Source: Oscillospiraceae bacterium
GTDB taxonomy: Bacteria > Bacillota > Clostridia > Oscillospirales > Oscillospiraceae
Length of the DNA stretch: 36,061 nucleotides
NCBI GenBank assembly: GCA_017428565.1
Contig: JAFRQP010000005.1
Location: forward strand, 1-36,061
Reading direction: 5' to 3'
Both the position numbers and the translations under genes were made by a program. A model generated the notes under the pieces. It was given only the letters and a program-made list of their open reading frames with translations. It was not told where the DNA came from and made no database searches. This document shows, in pieces, positions 1 through 6,690 of this stretch (position 1 is the stretch's first letter; every line of letters starts with the position of its first letter).

Positions 1-460
1 GGGCGATGGTGTGCCGGTAGAGGTCATTCTGCTTGCCGCCGTGCAGGCGGGTATCGGCGGCGAACATGCGCTGGAACTGGCGGATGGTGGTGGAAACCAT
101 GGCGCGGTAGTGCCAGGCGGAGGCCTTCATCGCCTCACCGCGCATACCCTCCAGGCCGCGGTCAAACCAGTGCAGCACGGGCAGATAGGTCTGGCCGACC
201 CAGCGGTAGCGCCAGAGGCCCTTGGCAAAGGTGATGGGCCCGTGCATGACCATGATGTCCTTGACCATGAAGATGTAGTTATACAGCCAGATGTTGTAGA
301 AATAGTACATGGTGTCCGGGACGCCGCGCCACTCTCTGTGCTTGTAGAGGTGGGTCTTGTCCTCGTGCAGCTCGCCCAGGCGGCGGCCGCCCTCCTTGGC
401 GGTATGCGGCTTGCCGTACCAGAAATCTTTCAGTACTCTGCTGAAGGTCTTTTTAGCCAT
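1..460 (-). CDS. 2-hydroxyacyl-CoA dehydratase-like subunit (HgdA-like), partial at window edge
   Basis: Only the first 153 codons are present; the gene runs off the left edge. It begins with ATG at 460, one base after the stop codon of the HgdB-like gene, so the two are probably translationally coupled. The N-terminus (MAKKTFSRVLKDFWYGK) leads into a block containing REWRGVPDTMYYFYNIWLY, which matches REWRGIKDTFYDYTRWLY in the full-length protein at 19222-20820, and both continue with a similar RYRW segment. I therefore call it a paralogue of that large subunit. The family is the oxygen-sensitive iron-sulfur 2-hydroxyacyl-CoA dehydratase/benzoyl-CoA reductase group, which removes water from 2-hydroxyacyl-CoA in amino-acid fermentation. 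The cysteine-bearing part is outside the window, so catalytic competence cannot be judged. The aromatic-rich N-terminal region is unlike classical HgdA and may dock on a membrane. Confidence 0.75.
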   Translation of the reverse strand, partial: MAKKTFSRVLKDFWYGKPHTAKEGGRRLGELHEDKTHLYKHREWRGVPDTMYYFYNIWLYNYIFMVKDIMVMHGPITFAKGLWRYRWVGQTYLPVLHWFDRGLEGMRGEAMKASAWHYRAMVSTTIRQFQRMFAADTRLHGGKQNDLYRHTIA

Positions 461-461
461 T

Positions 462-1673
462 TTACTTGCCCTCCTGGATCTTCTTGATCTCAACACTCTC
501 TACGAAGGCCTGGAAACGGGTGCGCAGCTGGCCGGAGGCCGTGTTGATGTACTCCTTCTCGATCGAGCACACCGGCAGGCCGAAGTCGCGCTTGAGGATG
601 ACGGTGTCGATGACGCGCTCATAGCTCCAGTACTCGCAGAACTTGTTGGAGGCGATGATGACGCCGTCGGCATGATACTCCTTGGCCAGGTCGGCCAGTC
701 TCTTTTTGCGGGCGCGCATCTCGTCCTGGGGCATGAAGCGCGGGCAGTTGGAGGTCTTGAGGTAATGCTCGGCAATGCAGCGCAGGGGGCTCTTGCCCTC
801 CTGGAGCTCGATGGGCACGCGGGACTCCACAGCGCCGTAGCAGAAGCGGTCGCACACCACGAGGGCGCCGCAGCCCTCGATCAGCTTGGTGAAGTCGGGG
901 TCGTCGTTCTCGGAGCCGGCCAGAAGCACCTTGCAGCGGAAGTTCTTCTTGTCGTCGGGCTCGCGGGTCTTCATTTCCTCGGCGGTCTCCCGCAGGTAGG
1001 GCAGGATCAGCTCCTTGGGGCAGACCAGGCTCACCAGCTGGATCACGTGGAACTCATAGCCGGTGATGGTGGGATTGTCCAGCTTGCGGTAATCGCCGAT
1101 CTCGTTGATGAGGCGGCAGACCTCGTTGTGCCGCTCGATGGTCTGGATCAGGGTCTCGTCGGAGACGTCGATGCCGAACTTCTCATGCAGGGGCTCCAGC
1201 ACGTGGGCGCGCAGCTGGGTCTCGAAGTGCTGATAGCTGTTCTCGCTGTTTTTGAAGGGGATGTCGGTGAAGGTGACAAAGAAATCGTCGTTGTCGATGA
1301 TGCGCATGTCCTCCACGGAGTCCAGATGCTTCTGCTGCAGGTGCTCCTGGAAGCGGCAGGTGGCGGTGCAGGTCTCGGTGCCCATCTGGGCGTCGAGGAA
1401 GTTGTATCCGCCCTCCAGCGCGCGCTCCAGCAGGGAGCGGGCATAGTGGCAGACACGGCCGGAGAGGTAGTAGGTCGCGATGTCGGGGGAAGTGCAGCGG
1501 GGCGCTCTCAGACGGACGGAGAAGCAGCCGGGCAGGTCGAGAAGTACTTCAGGCATGAAGTAGCAGGTGTAGCCGATTGCGCGCTTGCCCTCGGCTTTCG
1601 CCTGCTTGACAAGGTCGTTGTTGGCTTCCTGAAGCAGATTCTCAAAGTAGATCAGATGTTTGAGATCTCTCAC
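462..1673 (-). CDS. 2-hydroxyacyl-CoA dehydratase-like subunit (HgdB-like)
   Basis: A 403-residue protein of the HgdB/FldC/BcrC-type iron-sulfur dehydratase family. It starts with GTG at 1673 behind a GGAGG ribosome binding site; the start is supported by alignment with its paralogue at 20817-22016, which shares the N-terminus MRDLKHL-YFENLLQEAN. Family hallmarks are the C-terminal block GQLRTRFQAFVES and cysteines that are also present in the paralogue, notably Cys75, Cys274/Cys278 (CDRFC), Cys310 (NCPR) and Cys346 (KFCEYW). Three such cysteines normally hold a [4Fe-4S] cluster; which three here is inferred, not shown. It is the first gene of an operon with the HgdA-like gene at 1-460. No CoA-transferase or ATP-dependent activator (HgdC type) is seen nearby, so the substrate cannot be named. 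It could also be a reductase-like relative. Confidence 0.85.
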   Translation of the reverse strand: MRDLKHLIYFENLLQEANNDLVKQAKAEGKRAIGYTCYFMPEVLLDLPGCFSVRLRAPRCTSPDIATYYLSGRVCHYARSLLERALEGGYNFLDAQMGTETCTATCRFQEHLQQKHLDSVEDMRIIDNDDFFVTFTDIPFKNSENSYQHFETQLRAHVLEPLHEKFGIDVSDETLIQTIERHNEVCRLINEIGDYRKLDNPTITGYEFHVIQLVSLVCPKELILPYLRETAEEMKTREPDDKKNFRCKVLLAGSENDDPDFTKLIEGCGALVVCDRFCYGAVESRVPIELQEGKSPLRCIAEHYLKTSNCPRFMPQDEMRARKKRLADLAKEYHADGVIIASNKFCEYWSYERVIDTVILKRDFGLPVCSIEKEYINTASGQLRTRFQAFVESVEIKKIQEGK

Positions 1674-1700
1674 AGATAACCCTCCAAATATTCTTTCCTT

Positions 1701-1863
1701 ATACTGATACCCAACAAAAACAAGACAATCTTTGCGGCCAGAATTGTGCCATACTGCGTTGGGCTCCTTGGAAATATATCTCCATTATTCCCTGCGGAGC
1801 CCGCCTTGTCTGGCGCAATTCTGTCTTGCAAATCTATGTCTGCTTTCTATTGGGTATCAGTAT
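1701..1863. repeat. Long imperfect palindrome, MITE-like, in the leader of the dehydratase operon
   Basis: ATACTGATACCCAA at 1701-1714 is exactly inverted at 1850-1863 (TTGGGTATCAGTAT). Inside, CAGAATTG/CAATTCTG-type arms (near 1739-1746 and 1815-1823) and GGGCTCC (1761-1767) / GGAGCCC (1796-1802) continue the symmetry, so the whole segment can fold into one long hairpin. If the ends are taken as CTGATACCCAA (1704-1714 and 1850-1860), each is flanked by TA, the target duplication typical of IS630/mariner-type elements. The element lies downstream of the promoter at 1909-1937 and so would be transcribed into the 5' leader. Origin (MITE) and function (RNA structure) are inference. Confidence 0.7.
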
Positions 1864-1908
1864 GTTTTTGGGCGCAGAAAGTCCACTGTGCCCACTATCA
1901 CGCTTCGT

Positions 1909-1937
1909 ATTATACCGAAACGTCAGAATCTTGTCAA
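1909..1937 (-). promoter_or_regulatory. Consensus sigma-70/sigma-A promoter of the first dehydratase operon
   Basis: On the minus strand TTGACA (1937-1932) is followed after exactly 17 bases by TATAAT (1914-1909), a perfect consensus promoter. Transcription would start near 1902, leaving a leader of about 230 nt before the GTG at 1673. This long leader contains the palindrome at 1701-1863. Confidence 0.85.
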
Positions 1938-1952
1938 ATTTTTTATTTTTCG

Positions 1953-1986
1953 AAAAGCCCGGAAATGCTTGCAATTCCGGGCTTTT
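1953..1986. terminator. Hairpin just upstream of the dehydratase promoter
   Basis: AAAAGCCCGGAA (1953-1964) pairs perfectly with TTCCGGGCTTTT (1975-1986). On the minus strand the stem ends in TTTTCG and then a T-poor stretch, so it is at best a back-up terminator for the gene ending at 2153. It may also insulate the promoter at 1909-1937. Confidence 0.5.
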
Positions 1987-2081
1987 ATGTTATACAGTCT
2001 TTTTTGGTTTGTATAAGAAATGTTGATTGTGCACAAAAAGAGCGCGAAGATTTTGGAGAGCCCGTGCAGAGGCCGAAAGCG

Positions 2082-2124
2082 GAAAAAAAGCACAGGGAAA
2101 GGAGAAAAGCTCCCCTTTCCCTGT
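2082..2124 (-). terminator. Rho-independent terminator after the alanyl-tRNA editing gene
   Basis: ACAGGGAAAGG (2092-2102) pairs with CCTTTCCCTGT (2114-2124). On the minus strand the stem is followed by GC and then a run of seven T (2089-2083), the standard intrinsic terminator layout, 29 bases past the stop codon at 2153. Confidence 0.85.
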
Positions 2125-2152
2125 ACTCTCTGGGGCGATTTTCGCATCGCCC

Positions 2153-3313
2153 TTACGCTTCCCCTCTCCAGTCCCGGAAGAAGGCGCGGATCGTTTCGCT
2201 GTCCGCCGCGGCCCGGCCCTGGATCATCCGGGGGCTGCCGCCGCCGCGGCCCTGGATCCCGGCGTTGACGGCCCGGCCGTTCTTCCGCAGGTCCGTCTCC
2301 CGGCTGCCGATGACGTAGCGCCAGCCCTCGGCGTCGCTGCCGGAGAAGACCGCCGCCACCGCGCACTTTTCCATCAGGAGGTTTACCAGCTCCCGCTGGG
2401 CCACCTCGTCCAGCACGCGGTCGAAGAGCACCAGGTTCCCCTCGGTTTTTTCCGCGCTCTCCGCCCGCAGACGGGCAAGCTCCAGACTCAGGGCGGCGAT
2501 GCGCTCCTTCTGCGCCGTCTGGGTCTCCAGCAGGCGCTCCACCCCGGAGACGATCTGCTCCCGGGGCACGCTCAAAAGCCCCGAGATCGCCGTGACGCTC
2601 TCCTGCTGCCGGGCGGCCAGCTCCACGGCGTCCATGCCGCAGACGGCCGTGATGCGCACGCCGCCCCGGTGCCGCTCGGCGGTGAGGATCTTGACGAGGC
2701 CCACCTCTCCCGTACGCTCCACGTGGGGCGCGCAGCAGGCGCAGCGGTCGATGCCCGGGATCTCCACGATGCGCACGTTCTCCGTGAGATCCAGCTTGCT
2801 GCGGTAGAAGAGGCTTGCCAGCTCCTCCTCGGGCGGGAACCAGATCTTCAGCGGCAGGTCGGCGCGGACGGCCTCGTTGGCCAGGCGCTCGATGCGCATG
2901 AGCTGCTCCCAGCTCAGTTCGCCCGAGTAGTCCATGGTCATGCAGTCGGCCCCCATGTGAAAGCCCACGTTGTCAAAGCCGTGCTCCCGGTAGACAAGGC
3001 CCGAGACGATGTGCTCGCCGCTGTGGTTCTGCATGCGGCGCCGGCGCTGCTCGGCGTCCACTGCGCAAGCAAAGCGCTCCTCCACAGGCAGGGGCCGATC
3101 GGTATAGTGGAGGATGCGCCCCTCCTTTTCGTGCACGTCCAGCACCCGGGCGGGGCCGATGCTGCCGGTATCGGCCAGCTGGCCGCCCCCCTCGGGGAAG
3201 AAGGCCGTCCGGTCCAGCTCCACGGCAAAGCCGCGCTTCGTCTCCTCGCAGGACGTTACCACCGCCTCAAAGGCAAAGAGGTGGCTGTCGATATAGTAGA
3301 GTTTTTCGGTCAT
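2153..3313 (-). CDS. Alanyl-tRNA editing protein (AlaX-like, with DHHA1 domain)
   Basis: A 386-residue protein that matches the editing half of alanyl-tRNA synthetase: an N-terminal substrate region (FFPEGGGQLADTG), a zinc site made of HSGEH and CACCAPH, and a C-terminal DHHA1 domain with the glycine-rich GRGGGSPRMIQG motif. Such proteins hydrolyse tRNA(Ala) mischarged with serine or glycine. The length and C-terminal domain fit the long AlaX class. I chose the ATG at 3313 (MTEKLYY); an in-frame TTG at 3334 would add seven residues, and neither has a strong ribosome binding site. It lies 45 bases after mtnN in the same direction and is probably the last gene of the mtaB-mtnN-alaX unit, closed by the terminator at 2082-2124. 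Confidence 0.88.
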   Translation of the reverse strand: MTEKLYYIDSHLFAFEAVVTSCEETKRGFAVELDRTAFFPEGGGQLADTGSIGPARVLDVHEKEGRILHYTDRPLPVEERFACAVDAEQRRRRMQNHSGEHIVSGLVYREHGFDNVGFHMGADCMTMDYSGELSWEQLMRIERLANEAVRADLPLKIWFPPEEELASLFYRSKLDLTENVRIVEIPGIDRCACCAPHVERTGEVGLVKILTAERHRGGVRITAVCGMDAVELAARQQESVTAISGLLSVPREQIVSGVERLLETQTAQKERIAALSLELARLRAESAEKTEGNLVLFDRVLDEVAQRELVNLLMEKCAVAAVFSGSDAEGWRYVIGSRETDLRKNGRAVNAGIQGRGGGSPRMIQGRAAADSETIRAFFRDWRGEA

Positions 3314-3357
3314 TTTCTCATGCTTCTTTCTCAAAACTCAAATCTCAAAACTGCGCC

Positions 3358-4035
3358 TCACAGCTCCCGGATGATCCTGTCCGCCACCTCCAGGCAGAGG
3401 GCGGAGGTATGGGCCAGGGCGGTGCCGAAGTCCTCGCCCCCCTGGGTCAGCCCGTCGGACACGGTCTTGATGAGCAGGCAGGGCACGCCCGCCCGGTCGC
3501 AGGTCAGCACCACGGCGGCGGCCTCCATCTCGCAGATGTCGGCGCCCCAGCGCGTATGCAGGGCGCTCTTGGCGGCCTCTCCCGCCACAAATTTGTCGCC
3601 GGAGGCGCAGGTGACCCGCTTGAGCTCGGGGCAGAGCGCCGTGGCCTTGTCGATCAGGGCGGGGCTGGGGCGCAAAAACTCGTCCGGATAGCCCATGTAC
3701 TGCCCGGGCAGGCAGTGGTCGTAGGCCACGGTGTCAAAGTCGTAGTGCACCACCTTTTCCACCACGCAGGTTTTGGTCTGGGCCATCTCCTCCGTGAGGC
3801 CTCCCACCACGCCGAAGTTCACGATCAGCTCCACCTCATAGCGGTCCAGCAGCATCTGGGCGGCCGCGGCGGCGGCGATCTCCCCGGCGCCGGAGCGCAG
3901 CACGTAGAGCTCATAGGCGCCCATGTCGTACAGGTGCATCTCAAAGCCGCTGCGCGTCTCCACCCGCTCCGCTTTTCCGTAGCGGCGCAGCACCGCGTCC
4001 ATCTCCACCGCAACCAGCATCCCGATCTTTTTCAT
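3358..4035 (-). CDS. mtnN: 5'-methylthioadenosine/S-adenosylhomocysteine nucleosidase
   Basis: A 225-residue phosphorylase-fold hydrolase that splits adenine from methylthioadenosine, S-adenosylhomocysteine and 5'-deoxyadenosine. The three catalytic positions of the family are visible: Glu11 (VAVEMDAV), Glu171 (CEMEAAAV) and Asp194 (KTVSDG). Length agrees with the family. The ATG at 4035 follows AAAGGAG. It sits directly downstream of mtaB; MtaB is a radical-SAM methylthiotransferase whose by-products (SAH and 5'-deoxyadenosine) are substrates of this enzyme, so the pairing is metabolically sensible. Confidence 0.92.
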   Translation of the reverse strand: MKKIGMLVAVEMDAVLRRYGKAERVETRSGFEMHLYDMGAYELYVLRSGAGEIAAAAAAQMLLDRYEVELIVNFGVVGGLTEEMAQTKTCVVEKVVHYDFDTVAYDHCLPGQYMGYPDEFLRPSPALIDKATALCPELKRVTCASGDKFVAGEAAKSALHTRWGADICEMEAAAVVLTCDRAGVPCLLIKTVSDGLTQGGEDFGTALAHTSALCLEVADRIIREL

Positions 4036-4057
4036 TACAATAACTCCTTTTATCTAT

Positions 4058-4094
4058 CTTCACTCTTCACTTTTCACTCTTCACTTTTCACTTC
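4058..4094. repeat. Short TTCACTCTTCACTTTTCACT repeats
   Basis: Several near-identical copies of TTCACTCT/TTCACTTT lie end to end between mtnN and mtaB and run into the last codons of mtaB, so the MtaB C-terminus (VKSEE) is encoded by the repeat. The same motif recurs at 24711-24779, also between co-transcribed genes. Confidence 0.7.
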
Positions 4095-5366
4095 TCCCAC
4101 GAGTCTCTCCCCGTCCACGCCGGTGATGGTCACGTCCAGGAGCTGCCCCTGCAGGCCCTGCTGCGGCACCTTCACCAGCAGATAGGTGTCGCTGTGGCCC
4201 AGGCTTCCCTCCTCGCCGGTCTCGAAGAGCACGGGCAGGGTCTGCCCCACGCTCGCCTCCAGATAGGCCCGGTGCATCCGCTCGGCAACCTGCTGCGCCT
4301 CATGGGCGCGCTTGGCCTTCACGGCCCGGGTGCACTGGCCGGGCATGGCGTCCGCCGGGGTGCCGGGGCGCCGGGAATAGGGGAAGATGTGCATGGCCGA
4401 AAAGGCGCATTGCTCGATAAAGGCCAGGGTCTCGGCCTGGTCGGCCTCCGTCTCCCCGGGAAAGCCGGTGATGAGGTCGCAGGTCAGCGCGCAGCCGGGG
4501 AAATACTGCCGCAGCAGCGCGCAGCGCTCCAGGAAGAAGGCCGTGTCGTACTTGCGGTTCATGGCCTTCAAAGTCCGGTCACAGCCGGACTGGAGGGACA
4601 GGTGAAAGTGCCGACAGAGCTTTCCCGTGGCGGCCAGGCGGCGGCAGAAATCCTCCGTAATCACCGTGGGCTCCAGGGAGCCAAGGCGGATGCGCATGTC
4701 CCCGGCCTCGACCGCCACGGCCTCGATACAGTCGGCAAGATTGGGCTTTCCCGGCAGATCCACCCCGTAGGAGGCCACCTCGATTCCGGTGAGCACCAGC
4801 TCCCGGTAGCCCTCTGCGCGGATGCGGGCGGTCTCCGCCGCGGCGTCGGCCAGGGGGAGAGAGCGCAGCCGCCCCCGGGTGTAGGGGATGATGCAGTAGG
4901 TGCAGAAGTTCACGCAGCCGTCCTGGATCTTCAGCATGGCCCGGGTGCGGCCCTCCAGGGCACCGGCGGGCAGCTTTTCCAGCGTGCGGCGCCGGAAGGG
5001 CTCGTCGATGCTGCGGGCGCTCTCCCCCGCCGCCACCGCCCTTTCCACCGCGGCCACGAATTCCATCCGGTCCGCCGCGCCGAAGATCACCCCGGCGCCG
5101 ATCTCCTCCGCCTCCTTGGGCTCCAGCTGGGAGTAGCAGCCGCAGACGGCCAGCACCGCGCCGGGGTTCTCGTCCCGCAGGCGGCGCAGGAGCTGCCGGG
5201 ACTTGCGCCCGCTCTCGGCGGTGACGGCGCAGGTGTTCACGATCACCGCGTCGGCCAGCTCCCCGGGGGCGCAGGGCAGGTGCCCGTGCTCCTGGAGCCG
5301 GGCCTCCATGGCCTGGGTCTCAAACTGGTTGACCTTGCAGCCCAAAGTCGATATAATATATTTCAT
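4074..5366 (-). CDS. mtaB: tRNA (t6A37) methylthiotransferase MtaB
   Basis: A 430-residue MiaB/MtaB-family enzyme that adds a methylthio group to t6A37 (making ms2t6A) in tRNAs that read ANN codons. The N-terminal MTTase domain carries Cys10 (TLGCKVNQFE), Cys46 (NTCAVT) and Cys77 (CGCYSQ), ligands of the auxiliary cluster. The radical-SAM CxxxCxxC motif is Cys151, Cys155 and Cys158 (CVNFCTYC). A TRAM-like C-terminus closes the protein. The sequence TLGCKVNQFET is typical of MtaB rather than MiaB. The ATG at 5366 is preceded by GGAGAAT. It is the first gene of the mtaB-mtnN-alaX group and is divergent from a cysteine desulfurase that could supply sulfur. Confidence 0.92.
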   Translation of the reverse strand: MKYIISTLGCKVNQFETQAMEARLQEHGHLPCAPGELADAVIVNTCAVTAESGRKSRQLLRRLRDENPGAVLAVCGCYSQLEPKEAEEIGAGVIFGAADRMEFVAAVERAVAAGESARSIDEPFRRRTLEKLPAGALEGRTRAMLKIQDGCVNFCTYCIIPYTRGRLRSLPLADAAAETARIRAEGYRELVLTGIEVASYGVDLPGKPNLADCIEAVAVEAGDMRIRLGSLEPTVITEDFCRRLAATGKLCRHFHLSLQSGCDRTLKAMNRKYDTAFFLERCALLRQYFPGCALTCDLITGFPGETEADQAETLAFIEQCAFSAMHIFPYSRRPGTPADAMPGQCTRAVKAKRAHEAQQVAERMHRAYLEASVGQTLPVLFETGEEGSLGHSDTYLLVKVPQQGLQGQLLDVTITGVDGERLVGEVKSEE

Positions 5367-5384
5367 CTATCATTCTCCTTGTTT

Positions 5385-5433
5385 CCTCCCCTGCGCAAGG
5401 GGAGGTGCTGAGCGAAGCGAAGCGGAGGGGTCG
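5385..5433. repeat. GC-rich intergenic repeat, short copy
   Basis: CCTCCCC (5385-5391) pairs with GGGGAGG (5399-5405), followed by GCTGAGCGAAGCGAAGCGGA and GGGGTCG. The GAGCGAAGCGA core and the CCTCCCC arms recur at 9478-9600, 27932-28070 and 30546-30653. This copy lies between the divergent mtaB and cysteine desulfurase genes. Confidence 0.65.
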
Positions 5434-5488
5434 TCGCTGCGGCCCGGTTCGCTGCTGTTTTGCTCTCTCTGCAGAGAGGAAGGTTCTT

Positions 5489-6616
5489 ATGCATTATTTG
5501 GACAATTCCGCCACCACGCAGGTCTGCCCCGAGGCGGCGCAGGCCGCGCTCCGGGCGATGACGGAGGTTTACGGCAACCCCAGCTCCACCCACACCCTGG
5601 GGCGGGAGGCGAAGAAGCTGCTGGATCTGAGCCGGAAGCAGGCAGCGGAGGCCCTGGGCTGTGCGCCCGGGGAGCTGGTCTTTACCTCCTGCGGCTCCGA
5701 GAGTGACAACTGGGCCATCCTGAGCGGGGCGGAGGCCATGAAGCGGAAGGGCCGGCACGTGATCTCCTCCCTGGTGGAGCACGACGCCGTGCGCAGGAGC
5801 CTTGACGAGCTGGAAAGTCGGGGCTTCGAGGTCACCCGCCTCAAGCCGGAAAAGGACGGCTCCGTCTCTGTGCAGTCCGTGCTGGACGCTCTGCGGGAGG
5901 ACACGGTGCTGGTGTCGCTGATGCTGGTGAACAACGAGACCGGCGGCGTCACGGACATCGCCGGCGTCTCCCGCGCTCTGAAGGCGGCGGGCTCCCAGGC
6001 TCTGCTGCACAGCGACGCGGTGCAGGGCTTTCTGAAGGTCCCCTTCTCCGCCAAAACGCTGGGGGCGGACCTGATCTCGGTCAGCGGGCACAAGATCCAC
6101 GCGCCCAAGGGTGTGGGGGCCCTGTACATCCGCAGCGGCCTGCGCCTCAAGCCCTTCATCCTGGGCGGAGGGCAGGAGGAGGGCCGCCGGGCCGGCACCG
6201 AGGCTCTGCCCCAGATCGCGGCCTTCGGCGAGGCCTGCCGGGTGGGCAAGGCGGGCATGGCGGAGAATATCGCGCGCATGGCGGCCCTGAAGGCCGAGAC
6301 CCTTGCCCGGCTGCAGCGGGAGATCCCGGAGCTGCGCTGGGTGGATTCCGCGGCGCCCCACATCCTGTCCGTCTCGCTGCCCGGCTGGCGCAGCGAGGTG
6401 CTGATGAACTTCCTGGAGGCCCGGGAGGTCTGCGTATCAAAAAGCTCCGCCTGCAAAAAAGGCGGGCGGAGTCATGTGCTGGAGGCCATCGGGCTGGACG
6501 CCCGGAGCATCGACGGGGCGATCCGCATCGGCCTCTCCCGTCTGACGACGGAGGAGGACGTCGACGCGCTGTGCACCGGGCTCAAGGACGCCCGGGACCG
6601 CCTGGCCCATCGCTGA
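5489..6616 (+). CDS. Cysteine desulfurase (NifS/IscS-like)
   Basis: A 375-residue PLP enzyme that takes sulfur from cysteine for iron-sulfur clusters and tRNA thiolation. Seen in the sequence: N-terminal YLDNSATT, the PLP lysine Lys202 in SGHKIHAPKG, His98 in VEHDAV, the AGTE motif near 235-238 and the active-site Cys322 in SKSSACKKGG. The frame is open further upstream, but ATG at 5489 has AGAGGAAGG in front of it and gives the usual family N-terminus. The position opposite mtaB suggests sulfur supply to methylthiolation, but that link is inference. No IscU scaffold or thiI follows, and the gene ends in a terminator at 6653-6690. Confidence 0.9.
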   Translation: MHYLDNSATTQVCPEAAQAALRAMTEVYGNPSSTHTLGREAKKLLDLSRKQAAEALGCAPGELVFTSCGSESDNWAILSGAEAMKRKGRHVISSLVEHDAVRRSLDELESRGFEVTRLKPEKDGSVSVQSVLDALREDTVLVSLMLVNNETGGVTDIAGVSRALKAAGSQALLHSDAVQGFLKVPFSAKTLGADLISVSGHKIHAPKGVGALYIRSGLRLKPFILGGGQEEGRRAGTEALPQIAAFGEACRVGKAGMAENIARMAALKAETLARLQREIPELRWVDSAAPHILSVSLPGWRSEVLMNFLEAREVCVSKSSACKKGGRSHVLEAIGLDARSIDGAIRIGLSRLTTEEDVDALCTGLKDARDRLAHR

Positions 6617-6652
6617 AACAGCTTGGGGGAGGGCTTCCCTCCCCCGCGGGAT

Positions 6653-6690
6653 CGGAAGAGACTCAACTCTGGGTCTCTTCCGGTTTTTCT
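6653..6690 (+). terminator. Terminator of the cysteine desulfurase gene, overlapping the end of the convergent gene
   Basis: CGGAAGAGAC (6653-6662) pairs with GTCTCTTCCG (6673-6682), followed by GTTTTTCTTT. A second GC-rich hairpin (GGGGGAGGG/CCCTCCCCC, 6625-6645) precedes it. The stem contains the stop codon and last codons of the convergent AI-2E transporter gene. Confidence 0.8.

Noticed and set aside
357-1679. Long plus-strand open frame opposite the first HgdB-like gene
   Set aside because: Its translation is Leu/Val/Ala/Gly-rich low complexity, typical of antisense frames in GC-rich genes, while the minus strand shows clear family motifs.
1674-1902. T-box or known riboswitch in the leader of the first dehydratase operon
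   Set aside because: No T-box sequence (GGTGGNACCGCG type) and no core of a riboswitch class I know; only the long palindrome is visible.
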